This document shows, piece by piece, positions 47,361-58,355 of a DNA stretch of 64,000 bases. The DNA is from Puccinellia tenuiflora. Taxonomy: Eukaryota > Streptophyta > Magnoliopsida > Poales > Poaceae. Under the pieces are notes generated by a model. That model ran no database searches and was not told the origin of the DNA. It worked only from the letters and a program-made list of their open reading frames with translations. The translations under genes were made by a program, and so were the position numbers. The stretch is taken from positions 228,572 to 292,571 of the forward strand of contig QRDG01000823.1 of the NCBI GenBank assembly GCA_012064385.1, in the 5' to 3' direction. The first letter of the stretch is position 1, and each line of letters opens with the position of its first letter.

Positions 47361-48669
47361 TAGATCTATTCGTAGATGTTGGTGCGATTAGAACACAAGT
47401 GTTGTGGGCGTTGATGTTTTATGTTGCTACCTTCTCACGTGCACTTTGCGTCTTTGCGGTATTGTGAGATGAAGCGGCCCGGACCAACCTTACTCGTCCA
47501 CGCACGAGAGACCGGTTCCACGACTGACATGCAACTTGTTTTGCATAAGTGGCTGGCGGGTGTCTGTTTCTCTTGCTTTAGTGAAGATGCAATTTTCAAT
47601 GGAAGGCCTTTCAAAAGGATGAGTAAATAAGCAACTACTATATCACCGTTGTGGTTTTTGCGTAGATTAGAACGGTTCTATCTCGTTGACCCAAGCCACG
47701 TAAAAATTGCATAAACAAAGTAGAGGACGTCTAACTTGTTTTTGCAGAGGGGGTCATGTGATGTGGTATGGCCAATATGTGATTTGTGATAATGTATGCA
47801 ATGATCATGTTTGTAATCTTTCGCGACTTGCATGTCGACGAGTACGGCAACCGGCAGGAGCCATATGGTTGTCTTTTAATTTATGTGACCTGCGTGTCAT
47901 TGAATCACCATGTAATTGCTTTACTTTATTGCTAAGAGTAGCATTAGTTGTAGTTGCAATAGTTGGTGGACAACCATGGTGATGGCGCCACGATGATGGA
48001 GATCATGCCGGTGATGGAGATCATGCCGGTGCTTTGGAGATGGAGATCAAAAGCACAAGAAGAAAGGCCATATCATATCACAATTATGAATTGCATGTGA
48101 TGTTAATCCTTTTTATGCACCTTATTGTTATGCTTAGATGTGATCGCGACGGTAGCATGATAAGGTGATCTCTCATGTTAATATCAAGATGTGTTCTCCC
48201 CTAGTATGCACCGTTGCCAAGGATCTTCGTTTCGAAGCACCACGTGATGATCGGGTGTGATAGATTCAACGTTCACATACAACGGGTGTAAGCCAGATTT
48301 ACACACGCGAAAATACTACGGTTTCCTTGACGAGCCTAGCATGTACAGACATGGCCTCGGAACACAAGAACCGAAAGGTTAAACACGAGTCATATGGACG
48401 ATATGATCAACATGGCGATGTTCACCTTTGAAGCTACATCATCTCACGTGATGATCGGTTGTGGTGTAGTGGATTTGGATTGTGTGTCACTAAACAACCA
48501 GAGAGATGTTGAGTTTAGTGGGAGTTCATTAAGATGAACTAAAATTATCATAAACAAAAGTCCAGATGTCTTTGCAAAAATCCTTGTAGATCATGGTCGA
48601 CTACGGTAGTCTGTTCGTTGCTGAATACTGCGTCTCGATGGGTCATTTTGTTAAGTGGTACCTGTATTT

Positions 48670-49210
48670 GAAAGAAGTCCTAAACACCCATGCTCAGCTC
48701 TACGTGCTAGAAGAACCAATAGGAGATAAACCCAAAGATTTCTGCAAGCTGTGAAGAGTACATGGAGTGGTTTTGAACCACCTACTTGAAGGTCAAGTGG
48801 ATGATGTGCACCTTCATGAATTCTGACCTAAGTAAACAATTCAAAGAACTTGATTGCAATGGAGATTGTTGATGAGCTGAAAAAATAGTTTTTCAGCACA
48901 AGTTAGAATTGTAAGGTTCGAATGTCTAAACGGTTTTCTTTCACTCAAGATGGAAGAGAACACTTGCTTGGAACAACACCTAAGGATAATGCATGAGATA
49001 CATCATCGTCTAGTGCTTGTTTGGAACCGCGAGATGAATGACGGTTTCGCGATAGGTGGGGTGATACGCTAGCTTCTCCCCAGCTTCAAGAATTGTGTTG
49101 GAGACTAGGTCATGGGAAGGGATTTGATCACTTTCTGTGAGTTTGTGTCTCGGCTGCGTCATGTCAAAGTGGAACCCATAGCAAGAGAAGTTGACAAGGC
49201 AGAAAGTATA
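48670..49210 (+). pseudogene. decayed copia gag in element C
   Basis: Read across several frames, fragments such as AQLYVLEEPIGDKPKDF, FMNSDLSKQFKELD and SRLRHVKVEPIAREVDKAE can be followed, the usual style of BARE/Angela gag. Stops and shifts interrupt it throughout. No zinc knuckle, protease, integrase or reverse transcriptase was found further on. Confidence 0.5.
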
Positions 49211-52059
49211 TAGTGATATACAAGTTATAAGTGTTTAAATCCAAATTGCAATTGTGGCGGTTCCGATAAGTATTTGATACTCATTCTGTTTTATGAAAAC
49301 AGAACCTGCTGCTTGAGATTTGCATAAAGGATATGGGAAGACGTTGCGGAATGGAAGCAATCAAGGAGTTGATGTTGGCAACGATCTGTCTCTACATTTA
49401 TCGTTTTGATTAAAGGATTTGAATAAGTTTTATAATCGAATTAAGTGTGATTTTGATTAGTGTGTCTTGCTTATGTGAGACGGTTATTCATGTTAAAGAC
49501 AATGGTTGTTCTATTTTCATGAGTAATCCTTTTTGGAAATCATAAGTTTCGATTATAAGTGTATTATTCTTATTATAGATGATAAATTGGTTGAACATTT
49601 ATAAAAATAAGAGACATACTAAAATATCCAAAACTTAATAATGACAATTGTTTTGGTCGTGCTAAATATTGAATAAACATTTTGATGTTTTATCAATACG
49701 CCTTATTGTAAGGAGTATGACTAAAATGCCACCCTTTGGAAGAGTGCCATGAATTGCCGAAAATAAACACAAGTGTTGGTTGTATTTTCAGCAAATGTTG
49801 GATGTCATTATTTTGTGTACTCCATCATAAATGATTAAATAGGTGTATTTATTCGAGTTATGATATTTGATGAGATCAAATAAATTTCTGGAGTTTAGGA
49901 TATTAAGTTAACAAGAAAATTGAGTCTTTATGATTTGATCAAAAGAGACAAAATATTTGAGTTATATGTTAGTATGCGGACTTGTGAGAAGTGTTATCAC
50001 AAATTATAATATTTAGAATATTTCAAAGGAGTTTGATATGTCCTAAGATATTGTAATCACACACTATTTGATATTGTGTGGTCTCGAAGAAGGGTTTTAT
50101 TTCGGGGGTTTAATAATAGCATTTAGATTTATTTGATAAACACTCTGTTTTAAATAAGGGTCTATTTAATGATTTGCTTTTCGCATATGAGTTATGTGAA
50201 ACAGTGGTTTCAATAATTATGGGATAATTAGAAACTATTGCAAATAAAGTTTGTAGTATATTCATATGTGACTATGAATAGAGATTCCACAATGAGAGAC
50301 TAAAAGGGACAAATCAATTGTTGATTGTGTTAAATGTTTTAGTGGATTTATCGTGAAAAGGTTTCATTGATAAAAGAATTGCTGGAATAAAATGAAAAGC
50401 TGAAACCTTGCTTGTTTATGTATCAAGTGGCACATATGTAAAGTGCTATGTTGGTTAAAACTTGACACATAAAGGAATTGATGATGGTGATCATTGAATT
50501 TCGGTTTAGCTTGTCTAAAGAAAAGTAGGATTCAAGAATATAAAGTTTTGTCAGGTTACAAAATAATATTCATGATTTACTTGTCATGTTTCAGAAACAA
50601 GACATACCTACGAAACTACAAAGAAGAAATAGAAACCTTAAATACGAAAGTGACTAAGAGTCATTCGATGTTAAGTTTAAATCACAAAGTAATTGTTGCT
50701 TGATTTTGTGAAAGTGATGTTTCACATATTTATTCCTCAAAAGGTGTTTTATAGAGAATAAATTAAACTTAAAGCTAGTAAAGAACTAGTGTTTCGTATA
50801 AAGAGTTCTCGATATTAATAGTTAATTAAGAATTTTGGAGGTGTCCAAAATATCGAGAAAATACACGAGTGTGATCTAATTAAGATATGTGGCGACATAT
50901 ATTAAGTTAGAGCAGAAACTATTTTTCCAAGATCAAAATATGTGGTGACATATGTTTGAGTGGGAGCTAGTTAATCATGGTCAAATATAAGGAGAACATA
51001 TTTCTGAGTGGGAGCCAAAGTGGTTTCACAATTTAATATGTGTATGGTGTATATTTGAGTGGGAGTTTACAACATCTTGTTTGAGTGAAATGGAGATTTC
51101 ATAAATGTTGTAAATAATTCAGGAACCAACGTATAACTTGTGAAGTTAGAAATTGAATGTCAAATATCTATGGAGATAGATGTATCTATGGAGGATAGAT
51201 ATGTTTGATAAAGCATTATGTCAGGATGTTTAACCTAAGTAAGTTTTTGAAGGAGTTCAAAATAAAACAAGAGAAGAAAGGTTCATCTGCTTGTGAGAAA
51301 TAGGTGAAACATTGAGTTGATAACTCAGTACAAAATGATGGTTGGAGGATATGTTAGAATTCGCTATGAATCGTTCATAGGACTAAACATATAAGAACCA
51401 TGTGTTTGTATTTGACGATATGTGACCCAAGTTCTTGGTTAGAAGAACATGTTAAATGAGGAGTCATTTTTCCATGGAGTTGAGATAATAGAATCTAGAG
51501 ATTGGTAGACTTGGTTGAAGTCATAAAACCAAACTAGATTGGGGATCTCATGATAGCAGAAGCGCAGCGAAAGCATGATCGAAAATATCAAAGTGACATG
51601 ATTGCACTGTCGATTTGTGAGTCTACAACATATAGGAGTATATGATTAATTCAAGGATTAAAAGATATAATATTATGGTTTGTGAAATTTTGTTTCAAGA
51701 CTGAGTGAGTTCCGGGTGCACATGCTATGTGAAAGTCCTCTTGACTGATCATACGTCATGTAGGCATAAAAGGGAAACGAAAATCTCACTCTCTAACCAA
51801 ATATATTATATTCATCATGTGATGATGAGAATTATCATGAGATGATAATAGGTTTATCATGAGATGATAAAGTAATGTCAAATTAGGTGACGTTAACATT
51901 TTTGCAAAGAACATAAAGAACTGTATAGTACAGAGCACGGACAGAACCTCTTCCACGAGCAAACATGATCAGCACTGAGACTCCATGAGTGTTAGACACC
52001 ATGAGTGTTGGATCGAGAAAATGTAAACTAGATTATTGACTCTAGTGCAAGTGGGAGAC
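49211..52059 (+). other. AT-rich non-coding interior of element C
   Basis: No open frame with a domain. Repeated GAGTGGGAG words near 50960-51065 and short ATCATGAGATGATAA repeats at about 51825-51870. Ends with the polypurine tract at about 52049-52059. Confidence 0.6.
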
Positions 52060-53925
52060 TGTTGGGAATATGCCCTAGAGGCAATAATAAAATGGTTTAT
52101 TAGCATATTCATGTTTATGATAATAGTTTATTCTCCATGCTATAATTGTATTAAATGGAAACATAATACATGTGTGGAATATAAACACCAGGTGTCCCTA
52201 GTAAGCCTCTACCGGACTAGTTCGTTAGTCAAGAGATGGTTAGAGTTTCCTAACCATGGACTTGTTATAGTCACTTGATAACGGAGTCATATCATTAGGA
52301 GTAATGATATGATGGACAAGACCCAAATAATAAAGAGTTGCAATTGATCGTGTCACACAAGTTTCATTGCCAACACTTTTAGTATGCCAAGTATAGTTTC
52401 CTTAGACCATGAGATTATGTCACTCCCGTTTACCGGAGGAATACTTTGTGGACATCAAACGTCACTTCGTAACTGGGTGATTATAAAGGTGGCTTTCAGG
52501 TATCTCCGATGGTATTTGTTGGGTGACATGAATCAAGACTGGGATTTGTCCTTCCTTGTGACGGAAAAGATATCTCTGGGCCCTCTCGGTAATATAGCAT
52601 CTGAAAGGTTGGAACCATGTGATTAAGTGTTAATCACGGAGATCCTATATTATGGACGAGTAAAGAGAATTTGCCAGGTAACGAGATAGAACTAGATATG
52701 GAGATATCGACGATCAAGTCTCGGGCAAATTAAATATCGGTGAGACAAAGGGAATCGTATATGAGATTAAGAATCTCCGGCATCGTGGTTCAATCGATAA
52801 AGAACTTCGTTGAATATGTAGGAGTCAATATGGGCATCCCGGTCCCGCTGTTGATTATTGATATGATCATGTCTGCATGTTCTCGAACCCGTAGGGTCAC
52901 ACACTTAACGCTCCGATGTAGCTAGGGTTAGCGATGAGATAATTGATGGAATGAACGAATGGTGATTCAGAGTCTCGGATGGGATCCCGGACATCACGAG
53001 GAGTTCCGGAGTGGTCCGGAGAATAAGATTCATATAAGGAAAGTGGTTTCCGGAGGTATCGAAAAAGTTCCGGAATATTTCAGCGGGGTACCGGAAGGTT
53101 CCGGAAGGTTCTAGAAGAGTCTAGAAGTGGAGCCCATATCGTATGGACCCACATGGGCCAAAGGGGGTGCAGCAACCATGTGGGGTGCGCACCACCCTAA
53201 AGCCCACATGGGCCTAGCCGGCCAAGCAAAGGCCAAGGGGCCCAAGAAGGGGGCGCCCCAACTTGGGGGCCAAGGAAAGGGGGGCCGGCCAGCCCTCCCC
53301 AAACCCTAGCCGCCCACTATATAAGGAGGAGAGGGGAGGGGGTGCGGAACACCTTTGCCTTGCTGCCCTAGCCGCACCCCTCCCTTGGTGCCCTAGCCGC
53401 CACCTCCTTTACCTCTCCCTTGGCGCCACCCCTCCCCGAAGGGCTGCCGCCATCTCCTCCACCATAGATGCTGCACCACCCCTAGCCGTAGGGCTGCTGC
53501 ACCATGCCCTCCTCTCCCTCTCATCTTGCTTGGCTTGGTGAAGCCATGCTCGTGGAGATCATCATCATCAACGCCACCACAACCGTCGTGGTGCCGAGAT
53601 CCATCTAGCCATCTCCACCTTGCTTGCGGGATCAAGAAGGCGGAGATCTACATCGAGCCGTACGTGTGGATACCGCGGAGGTGCTACCCCTTGTGGCACT
53701 TCGTCGGATTGGACTTCGAGGAAATACATCTCCTCGCGACTAGATGAGTCTAGTTGCGGGGATCGACTAGCCAACCCCTGCACCGACAAAACACGTTTGT
53801 TGATCTTCAAGGGTAAGAGATTGGATCTCATCTTCGCTACCTCCATCTAGTAGATCTAGATCCTTGGGGTTTATTCTGCTTGTTGCGTAGGAAATTTTTT
53901 TGTTTTCTATGTTGCGACCCCTTCA
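52060..53925 (+). repeat. 3' LTR of element C
   Basis: 1866 bp, aligned end to end with 45481-47346. Differences are mostly single transitions plus two one-base indels that cancel in length. TATA box TATATAA at 53318-53324. Confidence 0.95.
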
Positions 53926-53930
53926 GTACC

Positions 53931-56900
53931 TGTCCACCGAACTCCCAGGCCCCTGCACCTCCAACTACCTGGACCCCACCCAGAAACGAAGGGTACCCCC
54001 GGAACGAATTCTACCACAAGCATCCCCTGGTGGATGTCTGCAAGAGGGAAAACTCATGCTTCAAATGTGGCAAGACTGGACACTACATAGCTGACTGCCC
54101 ACTGGTCCACAACAATAATGGCACCAACAACCACCGCTCCCCCAACAACCCTCCCGCTGGAGCCGCCAAGCCACCCCAAGTTGCTCGCGTCCATCACATG
54201 TCCGCCGAGGAGGCCTACGAGGTGTCAGAAGTGGTGCTTGGTATGTGTACTATCAACACTAAACCCGCGCTAATTTTATTTGACTCTGGAGCTTCCCACT
54301 CTTTCATCTCCTAGGATTTTGTTGCAAAGCACCGTTTTCCCGTTTTTCCCCTAGACCATCCTTTGGTGATACAAACCCCCGCCTCAAAGATCCAGACCAA
54401 CACGGCTTGCTGACAATTGACCATCAGCATCAACCAAGTGAAATTTCCGGCTCAACTCAGCACCCTCGACACGCCCGGCCTGGACGCCATCCTCGGGATG
54501 GACTGGCTAGTCCAACATGCAGCACATATTAATTGCGCTGCTAGGGCAGTTACCCTCACCAACCCAGAAGGCATTCGCACCACCAATCTGCCCAATAAGC
54601 CGCACCAAATAAAGGCTAGGATGTTTTCTATTCAAGCCCCGGAAATAGGGCAAATCTATGTGGTCAGCGAGTACCCCGACGTATTTCCTGACGAGCTACC
54701 GGGAATGCCCCCAGATCGCGATGTCGAGTTCGCAATGGAAGTGATACCCGGAACCAATCATATATTATAGAAGCATTACCGAATGACAAGCCCCGAACTA
54801 GTGGAATTAAAGAGGCAACTGGACGATCTAATTGAGAAGAAGTTCATCCGCCCAAGTATTTCACCTTGGGGTTCCCCCGTCTTGTTCACAAAGAAGAGCG
54901 GCGGTACGCTCAGATTGTGCAGCGACTATCGAGCCCTCAATCAGGTCACCATCAAGAACAACTATCCACTACCCCGGATCAATGATTTGTTTGAGCAACT
55001 TTGTGGTGCTCGGGTATTTTCAAAAGTTGACCTCCGCACAGGATACTACCAATTGAAGATTCGGGAAAGTGATATACCCTAGACCGCTTTTACCACCAGA
55101 TACAGACTATATGAATGTATGGTCATGTCATTTGGCCTGACCAATGCCCCCGCCCACTTTATGGGCATGATGAACAAAGTGTTCATCTAGTACCTTGACA
55201 AGTTCATCATAGTATTCATCGACGACATCCTTATCTACTCCAAGGATGAAGAGGAGCACGGCAAACACCTTAGACTGATCCTCCAGCGACTACGAGACCA
55301 GCAGCGTTACGCCAAGTTCAACAAGTGTCAGTTCTGGTTGAAGGAAGTGGAGTTCTTGGGACATGTACTGTCAGGAGCCGGCGTAGCTGTAAACCCCAGC
55401 AAAATTTCCAACGTGTCAGAGATCAGAAGCTTCTTAGGGCTAGCAGGATACTACCAAAGGTTCATCGAGAATTTCTCTAAAATAGCCAAGCCCATGACAA
55501 ACCTGTTGAAGAAGAACCGTAAATACACCTGGACCGCTGAGTGCCAGTCAAGCTTCGAAGAATTAAAAACCCGGTTTACCACGGCCCCAATACTCGTGCT
55601 ACCCGATGACACCAAGGATTTCACCGTTTACTGTGATGCCTCCAGAAGTGGACTAGGGGCCGTACTCATGCAGGAAGGAAAGGTTATTGCATAGCATCCA
55701 AATAACTCAAGACTCATGAGTCGAACTACCCCACACATGACTTGGAATTGTCTATCGTCGTCCACACCTTGAAAACTTGGAGACACCACCTTATCGGTCG
55801 AAGGTGTGAGATATACACTGATCATAAGAGCTTGAAGTACATCTTCACCCAGCCTGACCTCAACCTAAGGCAAAGAAGGTGGTTGGATTTGATAAAGGAT
55901 TATGACCTCAGGATTCACTACCACCCCGGGAAGGCTAATGTAGTGGCGGATGCGCTAAGCCGGAAATCCACTACATTACCACCGAGTCTTGAAAGTGAAT
56001 TCGCAAACTGAATCTATGCGTAGGAAGTCGGGCCTACTTGAGCACCTTGGAAGTGAAGCCCGATCTTGAGGTGGAAATAAAGCTTGGACAAGTCAACAAC
56101 CCATGCATAGCAGAAATCAAGGCCAAGATTCCTTTGGGAAAGGCTAAGGAATTCTCCGTGGACGACCACGGCATACTCCGTTATGGAAACCGCCTTTGTG
56201 TACCCGATGATGTTGCACTAAAGCAAAAGATCCTCAAGGAAGCCCATCAGTCCACCTATTCCATTCACCCCGGAAGTACCAAGATGTACCAGGATCTGAA
56301 GCAGATATTTTGGTGGGCGGGCATGAAGAAAGAAATTGCGTACCATGTTGCCTGCTGCAACACCTGCAACTTAGTCAAGGCCGAGCACCAGAAACCGGCA
56401 GGACTCCTCCAACCTCTCAAGGTACCTGAGTGGAAATGAGACAATATTTGCATGGACTTCATCGTCGGGCTCCCCAGGTCCAGCAAAGGAAATGACTCCA
56501 TATGGGTCATTGTCGACCGTCTAACCAAGGTGGCCCACTCCATTCTGGTCAAAACCACTCATCGATCCGACCAGCTCGCTCAACTATATGTAAACAAGAT
56601 TGTCAAGCTTCACGGCGTACCGAAGACCATCGTATCAGATAGAGGTACCCAATTCACCTCCAAATTCTGGACAAGCTTACACCATGCTATGGGAATGGGA
56701 CTATCGTTCAGCACAGCTTATCACCCTCAGACAGACGACAGACCGAACGGGTCAACCAAATCCTAGAGGATATGCTCCGCTCATGTGTACTCTCCTACAG
56801 AGCCGGTTGGGAAGATAGCTTACCCTATGTAGAATTCTCATACAACAATAGCTATCAGAGCAGCTTGAAAATGTCACCATTTGAGGCCCTATATGGAAGG

Positions 56901-57524
56901 AAGTGCTGGACCCCACTCAACTGGTCCGAGACCGGGGATAACCGAATCTTCATGCCCGACACACTATTAGAAGCCGAGAAACAAGTACGTCTGATCCAAG
57001 ACCGACTTAAGGCAGCCTAGTCCCGATAGAAGAGTTATTATGACCGCAAGCACCGACAGCTCAACTTTCAAGTAGACGATTATGCCTACCTCAGGGTAAC
57101 GCCTCTCAAGGGCCTGAAGAGATTCTAGGTAAAGGGGAAACTCGCCCCTAGATTCATCGGACCCTTCAAGGTACTAGCAAAGAGAGGAGCAGTGGCCTAC
57201 CAGCTGGAGTTGCCAGAAAAGCTGGCTGGGGTCCATGACGTATTCCACGTCTCCCAGCTAAGGAAATGCATCTCACCCCCAACCAAACAAGCATACTACA
57301 TGGACCTAGAGCTAAGCCCAGAATTGACATATGAGGAATGCCCCATCAGGATTTTGGATGAGTCAGAACGCCACACCCATAACAAGGTCACCAAGTTTTA
57401 TAAAGTACAGTGGGATAAACACACCAAAGAGGAAGCTACCTCGGAACGAGAAGAATTGTTGAAGGCAGAATATCCTTACCTTTTCAATGAGCAACCCGAA
57501 TCTCGAGGACGAGATTCATCTTAA
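53931..57524 (+). pseudogene. gag end and pol of element B, broken
   Basis: Zinc knuckle CFKCGKTGHYIADC (54057-54098); protease DSGAS (54282-54296); reverse transcriptase from LRLCSDYRALNQ to the FIDDILIYSK catalytic motif (Asp codons at 55221 and 55224); RNase H (YCDASRSGLGAVL, 55630; IYTDHKSLKYI, 55817); integrase zinc finger with CCNTCN (56358), catalytic stretches MDFIVGL (56452) and SDRGTQFTSKFW (56637); chromodomain-like IRILDESE...TKFYKVQW (57348-57412). In-frame stops: TAG at 54312, 54768, 55080, 55188, 57018, 57027 and 57126; TGA at 54411 and 56437. Frameshifts lie near 55692, 56010 and 56740, the last at the third acidic residue of the integrase. It cannot make a polyprotein. Confidence 0.92.
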
Positions 57525-57542
57525 GGGGGGAGGGGGGAGGTT

Positions 57543-58355
57543 TGTAACATCCTGAATTTTGGCCCTTTAAAAATTCCTTTGACGAAACCAACATTTCGAT
57601 TTGGATTTGGATCTTCTGATTTTGCCCCTCTCTTTTCTTCTACATTTCTGAAACCCAAAGCCCACTCAAAAGGTTTTCACTTCTTTAAAATACAAAAAAC
57701 CAAAACCCTAGCTTTCCAAAGGAAGTGTGTCAAGGGCGACTCCAAAAATTCTCAAAAAATTCAGGGAGGATCCCTAACCAGTGTATAACCCAAATATGCA
57801 AAAATATCGCATACCTTATTAAGAAATATTTGACCTTTTTCCTATTTTGTTTTCTGCCTAGAATTCTAAGTATTTTTTAAAGCCTACCAAACCATTTCTT
57901 CGTGTCATAAAAAAGCCCCAAAATAGGTGCTCATATCTAGTACCTATCTCAGGAAATTTTCTTGTCCCAATCCCATTTGTTTTAGAGCCCCAAAATATGT
58001 TTCTCCTTTTTGACCAGAAGTGTTCGATGAAATTTTCATGTAGCCCAAGTTGCAAACCAGCACAACCTCACAACTGGGAAGTTGTAGGATTTTCATTTTG
58101 GCACAGGGTGACGCGGTCAGTTTTTATTTTGGAGGCCTATGATGAGAGAAACATCCTGATGCCAATGTCGGCATGGCCACACCCATGGTCACCACGGGCG
58201 TGACCGTGCCCGACGGCGCCGCCACTTTATGGTCCACGCCGTTCAGCCTCCCCCGTTCCGTTCCGTACCCCGCTAGTGCCCCACCACTCCCTGGCCCTCC
58301 GGAAGACCCGCTCGACAGCTCACCCCCCCCCCCCACACCCGTGCGCCGCCGGGCA
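57543..58355 (+). repeat. 3' LTR of element B, truncated
   Basis: Begins TGTAACATCCTGAATTTTGG after the G-rich polypurine tract (GGGGGGAGGGGGGAGG). It aligns with the first 0.8 kb of the 5' LTR, with roughly 40 differences by hand count (about 5%), then stops where element D starts. Confidence 0.9.

Larger units (their letters stand above)
45481..53925 (+). mobile_element. copia-type LTR retrotransposon C, non-autonomous
   Basis: Two 1866 bp LTRs (45481-47346 and 52060-53925), both TG...CA, with a 5 bp TSD GTACC (45476-45480 and 53926-53930). LTR start TGTTGGGAATATGCCCTAGA and the primer site are those of the BARE/WIS/Angela group. The polypurine tract AAGTGGGAGAC stands just before the 3' LTR. 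The 4.7 kb interior has no intact gene; only a decayed gag-like stretch can be seen. By hand I count about 17 differences between the LTRs (about 0.9%), so the insertion is young. Confidence 0.95.
38483..58355 (+). mobile_element. gypsy (chromovirus-type) retrotransposon B, interrupted
   Basis: Order: 5' LTR 38483-43468, methionine-tRNA primer site 43474-43486, an extra ORF 43623-44261, gag from 44663, zinc knuckle, protease, reverse transcriptase, RNase H, integrase and a chromodomain-like end (to 57524), polypurine tract about 57521-57541, and a 3' LTR from 57543 cut at 58355. Reverse transcriptase before integrase means Ty3/gypsy, and the C-terminal chromodomain suggests the Tekay/Del group. 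Gag is split by element C (45481-53925). It inserted into element A, and its right flank is hidden by element D, so a TSD cannot be checked. Pol has many stops and shifts, so it is dead on its own. Confidence 0.9.
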
